Numbered from the stretch's first letter, positions 7,405 to 16,716 are shown. The stretch: 43,504 nucleotides of DNA from an uncultured Verrucomicrobiales bacterium (GCA_937916505.1 CALFSW010000418.1:1-43504), one strand, 5' to 3'. Notes: a model not told the origin generated them from the sequence alone. A program made the numbers and translations.

Positions 7405-9198
7405 ATGGCTGCAATTCTTGGAATCTCCGCTTTTTATCATGACTCCGCTGCCGTCCTGCTGGTCGATGGGGAGATCGTCGCGGCGGCGCAAGAAGAGCGA
7501 TTTAGCCGGGTCAAGCATGACCCGGGTTTCCCGAAGCAGGCGGTTGAATACTGTTTGGCCGAAGCCGGGATCAGTGCTGGCGATTTGGACCATGTCGGTT
7601 TCTACGAGAAACCCTTTTTGAAGTTTGAGCGCTTGCTGGAGACTTACGTGGCCACCGCTCCGCTCGGGATCCGCTCGTTTTTCAAATCGATTCCCGTCTG
7701 GCTTCAGAAGAAGTTGCACCTGCCCCGCGAGATGCGGAAGGCGCTCGGAGGGGAGTATCGCAAGCGCTTTGCGTTCACCGAGCATCACGAATCGCACGCA
7801 GCGAGTGCCTTTTTTCCCTCACCCTTCGAGGAGGCGGCGATTTTGACCCTGGACGGCGTCGGCGAGTGGGCGACTGCCAGCTTTGGAGTCGGGCGCGGAA
7901 ACAAAATCGAGCTGACCGATGAACTGCACTTTCCGCACTCACTGGGTCTGTTGTATTCGACTTTTACGCATTACTGCGGATTTCGGGTCAATTCGGGCGA
8001 GTATAAATTGATGGGGCTCGCGCCTTTCGGAGAACCGAGATTTTACGACCTGATTCTGAAGCACCTTTTGGATCTGAAAAAAGACGGTTCTTTCCGAATG
8101 GACATGTCGTATTTCGACTACACCGCGGGTTTGTCGATGGTTTCGAAGAAATTTGAGGCCCTCTTCGGTGAGCCCCGGCGTGAATCGGAATCGGAAATTA
8201 GCGAGCATTTCATGGACATGGCAGCGTCGGTGCAGGCGGTGACCGAGGAGATTATGGTGCGTTGTGCGCGTCACGTGCGTGAAGTCACCGGAATGGACAA
8301 ACTGTGTCTGGCGGGAGGGGTGGCTTTGAACTGTGTCGGCAATGGTCGCATTTTGCGCGAGGGCATCTTTGATGATTTGTGGATCCAACCGGCCTCAAAC
8401 GATGCCGGCGGGGCGCTGGGGGTGGCCCAGTTCATTTGGCACCAGCTCCTGGACCAGCCACGGACGGTGGTGGCGGGGGATGGGCAAAAGGGATCGCTAC
8501 TGGGTCCACGTTTTGATCATGAGGACTGCTTGAAAACAGTGAGGCGCGAAGGTGCCAGGTTTGAGCCTATCGAATCGGAAGACGAGCGTGCGAGCTGGGT
8601 TGCCGGGCGAATTGCGGAAGGAAAAGTGGTTGGCATGATGCAGGGACGGATGGAGTTTGGGCCCCGGGCTTTGGGATGTCGGAGTATTCTTGGCGATCCG
8701 CGCAGCGAGAAAATGCAGCGCTTGATCAATCTGAAGATCAAATATCGCGAATCATTCCGGCCATTTGCGCCCTCGGTTTTGTGCGAGCAGGCAAGTGAGT
8801 GGTTTGAATTCGACCCCGGGCAGGAGAGTCCCTACATGCTTTTGGTGACCGGAGTCAGGGATACCAAGAGGAAGGATGCGGGCGAGGTGAGTGCGCGGGG
8901 ACTTGATCGCTTGCAGGTGCCTCAGTCGGAAATACCGGCGGTCACTCATGTCGATGCCTCGGCGCGCGTTCAAACGGTTGATTCGGAGCGGCATGGCTTT
9001 TACCACAAAGTGGTGTCTGCTTTTGGCGAGCTCACGGGGTGTCCGATGCTGGTAAATACGAGTTTCAATGTGCGCGGCGAACCGATCGTTTGCGGTCCCG
9101 ATGATGCCTACCGATGTTTCATGGCGACTGAGATGGACGCGCTGGTCCTTGAAGATTTGGTCCTACTGAAAGAAGAGCAGAAAGGGGGAGGGGAATGA
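7405..9198 (+). CDS. Carbamoyltransferase (NodU/CmcH/TobZ family)
   Basis: 597 residues. Transfers the carbamoyl group of carbamoyl phosphate to a hydroxyl through a carbamoyl-adenylate intermediate. The N-terminal Kae1/ASKHA-like domain starts GISAFYHDSAAVLL; metal ligands are expected at H127 and H131 in EHHESHAASAF and at D150 in LTLDGVGEW. The C-terminal YrdC-related part includes GRMEFGPRALGCRSILGDPR, YRESFRPFAPSVL and MLVNTSFNVRGEPIV. Full length for the family. The start has GAGG a few bases upstream, and the stop overlaps the next start as ATGA. The acceptor is unknown; with an SxtK-like gene before it and an SxtJ-like gene after it, the order resembles the SxtI neighbourhood, but no other saxitoxin gene is present. 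A polysaccharide or lipid-linked glycan acceptor is plausible. Confidence 0.95.
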   Translation: MAAILGISAFYHDSAAVLLVDGEIVAAAQEERFSRVKHDPGFPKQAVEYCLAEAGISAGDLDHVGFYEKPFLKFERLLETYVATAPLGIRSFFKSIPVWLQKKLHLPREMRKALGGEYRKRFAFTEHHESHAASAFFPSPFEEAAILTLDGVGEWATASFGVGRGNKIELTDELHFPHSLGLLYSTFTHYCGFRVNSGEYKLMGLAPFGEPRFYDLILKHLLDLKKDGSFRMDMSYFDYTAGLSMVSKKFEALFGEPRRESESEISEHFMDMAASVQAVTEEIMVRCARHVREVTGMDKLCLAGGVALNCVGNGRILREGIFDDLWIQPASNDAGGALGVAQFIWHQLLDQPRTVVAGDGQKGSLLGPRFDHEDCLKTVRREGARFEPIESEDERASWVAGRIAEGKVVGMMQGRMEFGPRALGCRSILGDPRSEKMQRLINLKIKYRESFRPFAPSVLCEQASEWFEFDPGQESPYMLLVTGVRDTKRKDAGEVSARGLDRLQVPQSEIPAVTHVDASARVQTVDSERHGFYHKVVSAFGELTGCPMLVNTSFNVRGEPIVCGPDDAYRCFMATEMDALVLEDLVLLKEEQKGGGE

Positions 9199-9605
9199 TC
9201 GAAATGAAGACCTCCTTCTCGCGCAGGGAGTTGTTGTGGTTTGGGCCACTCTTCGCGCTCTTTGGTGGCATGATTGGAGGGTTGGCCTTGTGGAAATTTG
9301 AGGCCCCGGCCGTCGCCAAATGGATTTGGATGATTTCGGCGGTCGTGATCGTGATCTACTACCTTGTCCCGCCGCTGCGGAAGTGGCTTTACATGGCCTG
9401 GCTGGGCGCGGTTTTTCCGATCGGCTGGATTGTCTCGCATCTTCTCCTGGCCGTCGTGTTTTACCTCGTGGTCTTTCCGATCGGCTTGCTGATGCGGCTG
9501 TTGCGATATGATGCCTTGAGCCGGAAGTTCGATCCTGATTGCGAGAGTTACTGGAGGAAGCGTGAGAAAAGCACCGATACCCGGAAATACTTCCGGCAGT
9601 TTTAA
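9195..9605 (+). CDS. SxtJ-like membrane protein
   Basis: 136 residues with three or four hydrophobic segments (LFALFGGMIGGLAL, WIWMISAVVIVIYYLV, the AWLGAVFPIGWIVSHLL region, FYLVVFPIGLLMRLL). The cytoplasmic tail reads DALSRKFDPDCESYWRKR and ends KYFRQF, the hallmark of SxtJ-type proteins encoded beside carbamoyltransferases. The ATGA overlap with the transferase and a strong GGGGAGGGGA ribosome site indicate coupled translation. Likely a membrane partner of the carbamoyltransferase; no reaction is known. The downstream neighbour is convergent. Confidence 0.85.
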   Translation: MIEMKTSFSRRELLWFGPLFALFGGMIGGLALWKFEAPAVAKWIWMISAVVIVIYYLVPPLRKWLYMAWLGAVFPIGWIVSHLLLAVVFYLVVFPIGLLMRLLRYDALSRKFDPDCESYWRKREKSTDTRKYFRQF

Positions 9606-9616
9606 ACTGACTCCCG

Positions 9617-11743
9617 TTAGTTTCCGGCGGCTTTCTTGTTCCGAATGATCTGCAGGTTTTTGCGCGCGGCTTCGTGGTTCGGATCGATTTTTAAGGCCTG
9701 AAGACAGGTTTGCTCGGCTTCCTCCAAGCGTCCGAGTTGGGCCAAAACAAAGCTCAGGTTGTCGTAGCCGGGCAGGTAGTCCGGGCGAAGGTCGATGATT
9801 TTTTGGAGCGTCCTGGCAGCCGCCGGGTAATCTCCCGCCCGCACAAGTGCGACTCCCTGCTGAACTTTCGCGTCGAAGTTGTCCGGCTGGAGGCGGGCTA
9901 CTTCTCCAAATTTTTTAGCAGCCTCGGCAGGCAGGCCATCTTTCACTAATTGCTGGCCGTGCTGGCTCATGAGTCTCATCCATTGCTCGCGACCGAGGGC
10001 ATTTCCGGGGTCCAACCGAAGGAGTTTTTGGAGAATCTGTTCGCTCTCGGTGAAGTCACCTCGTTCGGAAAGAATCTCCGAGAGCTGCAGGTGGGCTTTG
10101 ACATAAAAGCCGATCTCAGGCTTGAGGTTCACGCTAACGAGATGGCCCAGTCGCTCGATCGCTTCGTCCGTTTTTCCCAAATTGCGGGCCAGGTTGCCGA
10201 CCTGATAATGGGCTTCGGCATCTCCGGGGTAGAGTTCGAGGGACTTCTTGGCGGCCCCGTAGGCGTCCTCCATTTTTCCGGCCCAAGAATAAACTTTTGA
10301 GAGGTTTCGCATCGCGACGCCCTGCTTTTTGGGGTCGACCTTTCCCATGATATTTTTGGTGACGCCGTCGACGGCGGCCTCACCCCAGTCATTCCCGGGC
10401 GAGAGCCAATCCCGGGCCTTCATTTCGTCAACGATGGCCAAGGCCAGCATGCGGTGCCCGTCGATGGTGGGGTGAACGTGATCAAGAAAAAGCTCTTCCC
10501 CCGGAATGCCGTGCGGAGACTTCTCCTCGATCATGGAGGTGAAATCGACCAAGGGAACTTCGCGGTCGCTTGCAATCTCCGACACGATGCCGGGCATGGA
10601 TGAAAGCGAGCGCAGGGGGCAGACATCTTCATCCAGGGCCCGTTGGTAGGCGGTTTTTGCTTCGTCGAATTTTTCGAGGCCTTCCAAAATCCGGCCCCGC
10701 AAGTAGTGGGCGTGGGCATATTGATCGTCGATCTCCAGGGCTTGATCGAGATCGGTCAGGGCGTTCTGAAAATCCTTTGAGTCAACCTTGGCCCGGGCGC
10801 TTTCCATGAGGGCCTCCCATTGCTTTTTTTGGTCTTTGCCCAGCCCGTCACGGTGTTGGCTTTTAAAGGGAGAACAATTTCTGAGATTCGAAGCCGGGGA
10901 GACGAAGAGAACCCTGGCTCCGCTGGACCGGGCAATGTCAACAATGCGCGCCATGTTATAGCGGTAGTGGTCAAGCACCTGGGACTCGAGCTCTTCATCC
11001 CGTTCATAATCGTCCAGGCCCACGGATTGATCGAGGATCGCGTTGACCTCGCCATCGAGTTTCTCGGGGGCATCATCGGCTTCTTTGTTTGAACTTCTGA
11101 CGAGGCGGGTGATGCCACTGTAGGTTCGGGTGCGACTGAGGACCGCACCGATTCCACGGACCGAGGCGGGCATATCGATGATTTTGGAATAGGTCCGTCG
11201 CTCGAGGAATTCATTCTGTCCGCAATAGACGATGAAGAGATCCGGTTCGTATTCAGCCAATTCCTCCATGAGGGCCGAGACCCGATAACTGGCATAACTG
11301 ATTCCCCCTGCGTTGATGAGTTCCCAGTCTTGTGAAGAATCAGCGACGGGGAGGAGTTCGCGAAGCCATCCGCAGAAGGAAGTGGAGTCATCGTAGGGGC
11401 GTCCATAGGTAGTGGATCCTCCCACGCAGAAGATGCGGGTGGTGTTGTCCTTTTTCTCCTTGGGGAAACTCTGTTTGTTAAAGTAGGACAGCTTGTTGCG
11501 CGATGTTACCATTTGCGAATCGTCGCTTTTTTGCTCAATAAACAGGGGGATTTGCGATGAGAAGCCGACGTATGGATCTTCCTCGTAAGAGAGCGGCTTG
11601 ACTCCGGCGACGAATAAAACCAACTCGATCAAGCCGAAGAAGACCAGGAGGGTCAGGAGAGAAAACAAGGCCTTTTTCCAAAAGGGCAGGCGTGGGCACG
11701 TCGAAGTGGAATCGGGTGAGGGGTTCTTTTTTTGAGACGCCAT
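9617..11743 (-). CDS. Membrane-anchored SGNH/GDSL hydrolase with TPR repeats
   Basis: 708 residues. One transmembrane helix at about 24-46 places the rest outside the cytoplasmic membrane. The SGNH blocks are clear: VGGSTTYG with nucleophile S110, NAGG at 144-147, GQNE at 175-178, and DHVHP with D421 and H424. A pair of TPR-like helices (about 309-375) interrupts the hydrolase domain between blocks III and V, and a longer TPR array fills about 455-700. Such proteins could deacetylate or O-acetylate extracellular glycans, with the TPRs recruiting partners. Genes of this type are often seen near NodU-type carbamoyltransferase/SxtJ genes. Here it is convergent with them, 11 bases apart. A perfect TTGACA at 11784-11789 lies upstream on its strand, but its -10 is weak. 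Confidence 0.88.
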   Translation of the reverse strand: MASQKKNPSPDSTSTCPRLPFWKKALFSLLTLLVFFGLIELVLFVAGVKPLSYEEDPYVGFSSQIPLFIEQKSDDSQMVTSRNKLSYFNKQSFPKEKKDNTTRIFCVGGSTTYGRPYDDSTSFCGWLRELLPVADSSQDWELINAGGISYASYRVSALMEELAEYEPDLFIVYCGQNEFLERRTYSKIIDMPASVRGIGAVLSRTRTYSGITRLVRSSNKEADDAPEKLDGEVNAILDQSVGLDDYERDEELESQVLDHYRYNMARIVDIARSSGARVLFVSPASNLRNCSPFKSQHRDGLGKDQKKQWEALMESARAKVDSKDFQNALTDLDQALEIDDQYAHAHYLRGRILEGLEKFDEAKTAYQRALDEDVCPLRSLSSMPGIVSEIASDREVPLVDFTSMIEEKSPHGIPGEELFLDHVHPTIDGHRMLALAIVDEMKARDWLSPGNDWGEAAVDGVTKNIMGKVDPKKQGVAMRNLSKVYSWAGKMEDAYGAAKKSLELYPGDAEAHYQVGNLARNLGKTDEAIERLGHLVSVNLKPEIGFYVKAHLQLSEILSERGDFTESEQILQKLLRLDPGNALGREQWMRLMSQHGQQLVKDGLPAEAAKKFGEVARLQPDNFDAKVQQGVALVRAGDYPAAARTLQKIIDLRPDYLPGYDNLSFVLAQLGRLEEAEQTCLQALKIDPNHEAARKNLQIIRNKKAAGN

Positions 11744-11871
11744 GGGGAATTTTGAGACTTCATCAAGCCAGCCTCAGACAGTCTGTCAAGTGGCCTTGCG
11801 ATTCTGGTTTTCATTTTCCCGCTGTTGGTGCGTCTTGAAAGAACGGACGTCTTGAGCCACGTTTCGTCATC

Positions 11872-12606
11872 ATGAAACCAATTATCCCTGTATTGACCGC
11901 TGCTGTTCTTGCTTTTGTTCCTGCCATTGTTCCGGCCCAGGAGGTGAAGGAGAAAAAGGCAGCCTCGATTGCTCTCTTCAATGGGAAAGATCTCACCGGC
12001 TGGCATTCCGATGTGCCGGCGGCTGATAAGAATCCCGATATCAAGCCGAGCTTCATCGTACGTGATGGCAAGCTGGTGAGTCTTGGGAAGCCGGGTGGGC
12101 ACCTGATCACGGACAAGGTCCACGAAAACTTCAAATTGGAATTGGAGTATCGCTTTGCCAAGGAGCCGGGAAACTGCGGAGTTCTTGTCTATGCGTCCAC
12201 TCCACGCGCGCTGTATGAAATGTTCCCTGCGTCCATTGAGGTGCAGATGCATCACACCAATGCAGGTGATTTTTGGTGCATCGCGGAGAACATCGAGGTG
12301 CCTGACATGGAGAAGCGCCGTCCCAAGGGGAAGAATCAGAAGTGGGGCGGGAATCAAGGCGATTCACGTCGCATTCTGAATCTCACCGATGGTTCCGAGA
12401 AGCCGGTGGGGGAGTGGAACAAGATGGTCATCGAGTGTCAGGGGAACGAATTGAAAGTTTGGGTCAATGGTGATTTTGTGAATCACGGAACGAATTGCAC
12501 TAAAAGCAAGGGGCAGATCGCGTTGCAGGCCGAGGGCGTTGAGGTCGAGTTCAAGGGGCTCATGCTGACTCCTCTCAAGGTGGAGGCAGGAAAGGAGAAG
12601 AAGTGA
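11872..12606 (+). CDS. DUF1080 (3-keto-disaccharide hydrolase-like) secreted protein
   Basis: 244 residues: signal peptide (1-23, ending VPAQ) and one DUF1080 domain with a concanavalin-like fold. Characteristic pieces are LFNGKDLTGWH near residue 35, FIVRDGKLVS, ELEYRF, the CGVLVYAS region, SIEVQMHHTNAGDFW and GEWNKMVIECQGNELKVWVNG. Members of this family act on 3-keto-glycosides or bind glycans, and are greatly expanded in Planctomycetes and Verrucomicrobia. Divergent from the SGNH gene across 128 bases. Substrate not predictable. Confidence 0.92.
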   Translation: MKPIIPVLTAAVLAFVPAIVPAQEVKEKKAASIALFNGKDLTGWHSDVPAADKNPDIKPSFIVRDGKLVSLGKPGGHLITDKVHENFKLELEYRFAKEPGNCGVLVYASTPRALYEMFPASIEVQMHHTNAGDFWCIAENIEVPDMEKRRPKGKNQKWGGNQGDSRRILNLTDGSEKPVGEWNKMVIECQGNELKVWVNGDFVNHGTNCTKSKGQIALQAEGVEVEFKGLMLTPLKVEAGKEKK

Positions 12607-12691
12607 TCTTGGGGCGCCCGGCTCCCTGATTTTTGATTAACCGATTGAACTTTATACCGGCAACATTATGGGAATCTGCTACTGGTAGAGA

Positions 12692-13636
12692 GTGCAGATC
12701 AAACAAGCTCTCGGATTAATCATTGGCCTCATCATGGGGGTTACCGGAGGGATTCTTTTTTCAAAGAGTCTTCGTCCCGATCCGGGGTCGATGCAGGAAA
12801 AGCTCGAGATTTCCGAAGAGTCACTGGCTCGCTCCAATCGGCGACTTCGAGCGATGGAGAAGCATGTCGAGCGGATGGGGGGATCGGGAAAAGGGGAATT
12901 TCGGAGAATGGCCCGTGATTTTAAGGAGGGAAAAGAGGTGAGTTTTGATGACATTCTGGGAAGTGCAAAGCCATGGATGCGTCAGGTCGCTCCGGTGATG
13001 GAGCGGGTTCGGAAAGTGGGCGAGGCCGATTGGGCCGATGCCCGGGTGTCCGAGTGGACGAGAAATTACAATCTCAGCGAGGCCGAGCAGGAGGAGCTGA
13101 AAGAGTATTTCGCTGAACAAAGCAGAAGGAATGCAGAGCGGATCACCGAGGTGATTGACAGTAACGAGAGTGGGTTTGTCGATTTTGTGAAAGCGACCGA
13201 CAATGATTGGCGGGATTTCAATGAGGTTGAAGAGATCATGGAAGGGTTTCTCGAGGGAGAGGAGCTGGAGAAGTTTCAGGCGGAGAGTTTGGAGAAACGG
13301 GTGAAGACGGTTCAGAATGAAGCGGACCGCAAGTTGAAGAGGCTCGATGATATCGTGTCGTTGGATGACGACCAGCATTCGCAGCTTTTTGGGGTGCTGG
13401 TTCGAGGTGCGGAAGACTATCGACCGGAAGTGAAACCGGAGGGATTTACGGGAGAGGAAACCCCGCTGGATCGGGCGGGTCGCGATGCGGCGATCGAGGC
13501 GGTCCTGCAACCTGAACAGCGTGCGGCTCTTCAGAAACATCAGGCCGAGCGGACCCAGAAACTGGCGGAACAATGGGAGAAGTATCAACTGGCACCTCCA
13601 AAGAATGTCGACGCGCTGGAGGGCGATATTTTTTAG
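12692..13636 (+). CDS. Membrane-anchored coiled-coil protein of unknown function
   Basis: 314 residues from a GTG start; the preceding in-frame codons contain a stop. An N-terminal helix (LGLIIGLIMGVTGGILF) anchors it, followed by a charged, helical region rich in Glu, Arg and Lys (about 38-230) with coiled-coil character, then a segment with LDRAGRDAAIEAVLQPEQRAA, the kind of sequence seen in Spy/CpxP-like helical proteins. I recognise no named family. The stop codon touches the ABC ATPase ATG, so it is translationally linked to the transporter and may be its periplasmic accessory protein. Confidence 0.75.
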   Translation: MQIKQALGLIIGLIMGVTGGILFSKSLRPDPGSMQEKLEISEESLARSNRRLRAMEKHVERMGGSGKGEFRRMARDFKEGKEVSFDDILGSAKPWMRQVAPVMERVRKVGEADWADARVSEWTRNYNLSEAEQEELKEYFAEQSRRNAERITEVIDSNESGFVDFVKATDNDWRDFNEVEEIMEGFLEGEELEKFQAESLEKRVKTVQNEADRKLKRLDDIVSLDDDQHSQLFGVLVRGAEDYRPEVKPEGFTGEETPLDRAGRDAAIEAVLQPEQRAALQKHQAERTQKLAEQWEKYQLAPPKNVDALEGDIF

Positions 13637-14584
13637 ATGAGCGAGGCGGCAATCGAGATCAAGGATCTCCGCGTGGACTATGGAGACTTTGTGGCGGTGC
13701 AGGACATTAGCCTGAGCATTCCCTATGGGGAGGTCTACGGGCTGGTCGGTCCGAATGGAGCGGGAAAAACGAGCACGTTCAAGGTGCTGACGACCTTAAT
13801 GGAGCCGACCTATGGAGAGGTCAGTATCGCGGGTTTTGATATTTTTGAATCGGCTGATGAGGCCCGTCGGGTGATGGCCTACATGCCGGATCTTGCGCCG
13901 GTGCCATCGGATTTAAAGCTCTGGGAGTTTTTGGATTTCCATGCCGATACCCATCAACTGGGTGATCGAAAGGAACGGCGGGAACGGGTGGATCAATGTC
14001 TGGGGATTGTGAATCTTCTCGAGAAGAGAGAGGCGTGGTGCAAGGAGTTGTCGCGGGGACAAACGCAGCGTCTGGTCCTGGCCAAGACGCTTCTTCATCG
14101 TCCCAAGGTTCTTATTTTGGATGAACCGGCGAGTGGACTTGATCCGCTGTCGAGGCGCGAGATGAGGATTGCCTTGCAAGGCTTGGCGAGCAAGGGGGTG
14201 ACGGTTTTGGTGAGTTCCCATATCCTGAGTGAATTGGCGGAAATGTGTTCTTCCCTTTGTGTCATGAATCAAGGCCGCTTGCTTGCGAGTGGCACGGCGG
14301 AAGAAGTTCGCAAGGAGCTTGGGAGGGCGGAACGACATCTTTGTGCGGTGACCTTTGGGAATCCGGAAGCACTTGGAGAGTGGCTTCAAACGAAACGGGG
14401 GGTGACGGAAATCAAGATCGATGGTTCGAAGGTTGGGTTTCAGTATTCCGGCGATGACACGGAACAGGAGCAGCTTTTGGTGGACCTTGTGAATGCCGGA
14501 TTGAAGGTTCGGGCTTTGGAGGAGGAGAGTTCTTCCTTTGAGGATATTTTGGTGAGGGTGGCGGAGGGTAATCGCGAAAAATGA
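13637..14584 (+). CDS. ABC transporter ATP-binding protein
   Basis: 315 residues. Walker A is GPNGAGKTST (about 37-46), signature LSRGQTQRL, Walker B VLILDEPASGLDPLS, and the switch His lies in VSSHILSE. The C-terminal 80 residues form the extra domain common in single-component export ATPases of the CcmA/NatA type. The gene begins directly after the coiled-coil gene and overlaps the permease start by four bases (ATGA), so the three genes form one operon. Probably an exporter or a membrane-remodelling ABC system; cargo unknown. Confidence 0.94.
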   Translation: MSEAAIEIKDLRVDYGDFVAVQDISLSIPYGEVYGLVGPNGAGKTSTFKVLTTLMEPTYGEVSIAGFDIFESADEARRVMAYMPDLAPVPSDLKLWEFLDFHADTHQLGDRKERRERVDQCLGIVNLLEKREAWCKELSRGQTQRLVLAKTLLHRPKVLILDEPASGLDPLSRREMRIALQGLASKGVTVLVSSHILSELAEMCSSLCVMNQGRLLASGTAEEVRKELGRAERHLCAVTFGNPEALGEWLQTKRGVTEIKIDGSKVGFQYSGDDTEQEQLLVDLVNAGLKVRALEEESSSFEDILVRVAEGNREK

Positions 14585-16254
14585 GTGAGGCAGGAAACAA
14601 GAAGCCGCTTCCTGCGTGGAAGATCTGGGCAAATCCCATCGTGCGACGCTATGCCCGGAGCCGGCTTCGTTTGACCGGGTTTGGGGTGATGTTGCTTTTG
14701 ACGGTTTTGATTGCCGGATTTGTCTTCTTTGTGACCCGCGAGGGGAGTGCCCGCGGGTTAAAGGACGCGGCTGATATTGCGCGCACGCCCTTGATTCCTC
14801 TTCTGATTCTCCAGGGAATCATTCTCTTTGGGATGGGAACCGGGCAGGCGGCAGCCGGGATCACCACCGAGGCCGATGAAGGGGTGATGGACTATCAGCG
14901 TCTGGCACCCATGACGCCGATGTCGAAAGTGTTGGGATATCTTTTTGGTTTACCGATTCGCGAGTGGATTCTTTTTCTGGCGACGATGCCTTTCACTTTT
15001 TGGTCGGTTTGGGAAGGCAAGGTGCCTGTTTCCAGCATCGTGCAGCTCTATGCGGTCTTTGTGATGGCGGCGATCCTGTATCATCTGACCGGGCTGGTGG
15101 CCGGTTCGGTGATGACGAACCGTCGGTGGGCCTTTCTGGCTTCAACCGGCATGGTGTTTCTTCTCTACACCGTCATTCCCCAGGCCGCAAACTTCGGGCT
15201 GGTCTACTTCAAATATGTCACGATCTATCCGGTCTACGATGAGGTGCAGCCCCACCTCATTCCGGTCCCCCTGGGGGAGATGGTGGCGCTCTACGATCAG
15301 CTGGTTCCCCAGGCACGATTTTTTGGACTCAATCTGCCGCAGTCTATTTTCACCCTGATTTCCCAGGCTGTCCTGAGTCTCGCAATGGTGGTGATGCTGT
15401 GGCGCCGATGGCGGAAAGTGGACTGCCACCTACTTGGGAAAGTGGGGGCGACGGGGCTCTTTGGATGGCTGCAATTGATGCTCCTGGGGAATGCCCTGCC
15501 CTTGATCGAGAGCGGGGACGTTTTTCCTTCCCTGGGATTCAACCGCAAGTATGGGAGGATTCTGGATCCGGATTCCAAGATATGGAGGCCCGAGGCTTGG
15601 GAGGCAACCGTCATGATTGGTCTCTATGGCCTGGTGACCCTGGCTTTCCTGTGGTGGCTCACCTTTTTGATTTCGCCCCAGAGTGACGGGCAGGTCCGCG
15701 GGTGGCGAAGGGCGAGGAAGTTTGGCAACTCGAAACTCCCGGTTTTATCTGATGCGGCGACTTCGCTGCCCTGGACCATTGCGATGGCCGGGATGGGGGG
15801 AGTGGGCTGGTATGTCTTTGCCAGTTCGGTTGTGGATTCCCATTGGTACCCCGCCTTGTCGCTTCTGCCGATCACTCAGGGAGCAATGTTCGCGATCTTG
15901 CTGATCGGAGGGCTGGGGCTTTTGACTTTATTGGAATGGATCGGGCGGAAAGCAACGGGGATCGTGGTGATCCTGGTCGGGGTTGTCCCCGTGATGCTGG
16001 GCGTGATCCTTTCGGCGAGTAGTGATGAACTGATTGCGCCCGGAGTCTGGTTGGCGGGGATTTGTCCGCTCTCTTGGCCGGTCTATGGATCGGGGGTTTT
16101 CCTTTCGCAGGAAGGAATGCCGCGGGATGTTGCCCGAGCGGTTCCGAACGCCTTTTGGTTTATCCAGGGTGTTGCCTTCCTGACGGTCACCTGGCTCGTG
16201 ATGAAGCTTCGGGAGGCCCGCAAGCGGATCTCAGAACGCTCGAAGGAGGTTTAA
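14581..16254 (+). CDS. ABC transporter permease, multi-pass
   Basis: 557 residues with about twelve hydrophobic stretches, beginning VMLLLTVLIAGFVFFVT and ending VAFLTVTWLVMKL. No substrate-binding lipoprotein is nearby and no motif of a particular exporter family is obvious. ATGA overlap with the ATPase shows the pairing. It probably forms the membrane channel for the preceding ATPase. The gene ends in a four-base overlap with the convergent four-helix-bundle gene. Confidence 0.88.
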   Translation: MSEAGNKKPLPAWKIWANPIVRRYARSRLRLTGFGVMLLLTVLIAGFVFFVTREGSARGLKDAADIARTPLIPLLILQGIILFGMGTGQAAAGITTEADEGVMDYQRLAPMTPMSKVLGYLFGLPIREWILFLATMPFTFWSVWEGKVPVSSIVQLYAVFVMAAILYHLTGLVAGSVMTNRRWAFLASTGMVFLLYTVIPQAANFGLVYFKYVTIYPVYDEVQPHLIPVPLGEMVALYDQLVPQARFFGLNLPQSIFTLISQAVLSLAMVVMLWRRWRKVDCHLLGKVGATGLFGWLQLMLLGNALPLIESGDVFPSLGFNRKYGRILDPDSKIWRPEAWEATVMIGLYGLVTLAFLWWLTFLISPQSDGQVRGWRRARKFGNSKLPVLSDAATSLPWTIAMAGMGGVGWYVFASSVVDSHWYPALSLLPITQGAMFAILLIGGLGLLTLLEWIGRKATGIVVILVGVVPVMLGVILSASSDELIAPGVWLAGICPLSWPVYGSGVFLSQEGMPRDVARAVPNAFWFIQGVAFLTVTWLVMKLREARKRISERSKEV

Positions 16255-16637
16255 GCGACGACGGCGTCAGGCCGGACTGCGCGCTCGAGACTTTGGCGGA
16301 AATTGTCGAGCATCTTGGACTCGCGCTTGAGCATATTGACAAGAGCGGCTTCTTCGACCTCGGTAACGAGTTCGCGCTCACCAAAGAAAATGACGAGGTT
16401 GGCAAGCTCGAGGGTTGCACCCCGGGCACGGCCTACAAACTCAGCGAACTCAGCCTTGGTGGGACAGCTGCTGCCCTCGGCAAGAATGCCGGAAATGCTA
16501 TAGCTGCCTTCGCGAAGGCGGTTTGCGAAGGATGTTTTTCCCAGAGATTCGACGGTGTCAGCAAGATCGGCGATGCGATGTCCGATCTCCGTTGCCATTT
16601 TCCAGACCTCTAGGTTTTCAAATCGAAAGTCAGCCAC
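16251..16637 (-). CDS. Four-helix-bundle protein (S23/IVS family)
   Basis: 128 residues from GTG at 16637 (VADFRFENLEVWK), which matches the usual family start; the frame stays open to an ATG at 16718, which would add 27 residues. Signature elements are FENLEVWKMATEIG, FANRLREGSYSISGILAEG, EFAEFVGRARGATLELANLV. The family is named after proteins encoded in 23S rRNA intervening sequences; related bundles serve as Avd accessory proteins of diversity-generating retroelements. No rRNA or retroelement is nearby. Unlike the second copy at 38196-38561, it has no flanking heptad repeats. Molecular function unknown. Confidence 0.85.
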   Translation of the reverse strand: MADFRFENLEVWKMATEIGHRIADLADTVESLGKTSFANRLREGSYSISGILAEGSSCPTKAEFAEFVGRARGATLELANLVIFFGERELVTEVEEAALVNMLKRESKMLDNFRQSLERAVRPDAVVA

Positions 16638-16716
16638 GGAGGGGGAACTAGCGGGGATTGGAGTTATTGACAAGTGTCTTCTGATATTTACCTCGATCGT
16701 TTGATTCGGTATTTCC

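Noticed and set aside
7140-9605. Saxitoxin biosynthesis cluster
   Set aside because: Only the carbamoyltransferase and its two small membrane neighbours are present; no polyketide synthase, amidinotransferase or other toxin genes occur in the window.
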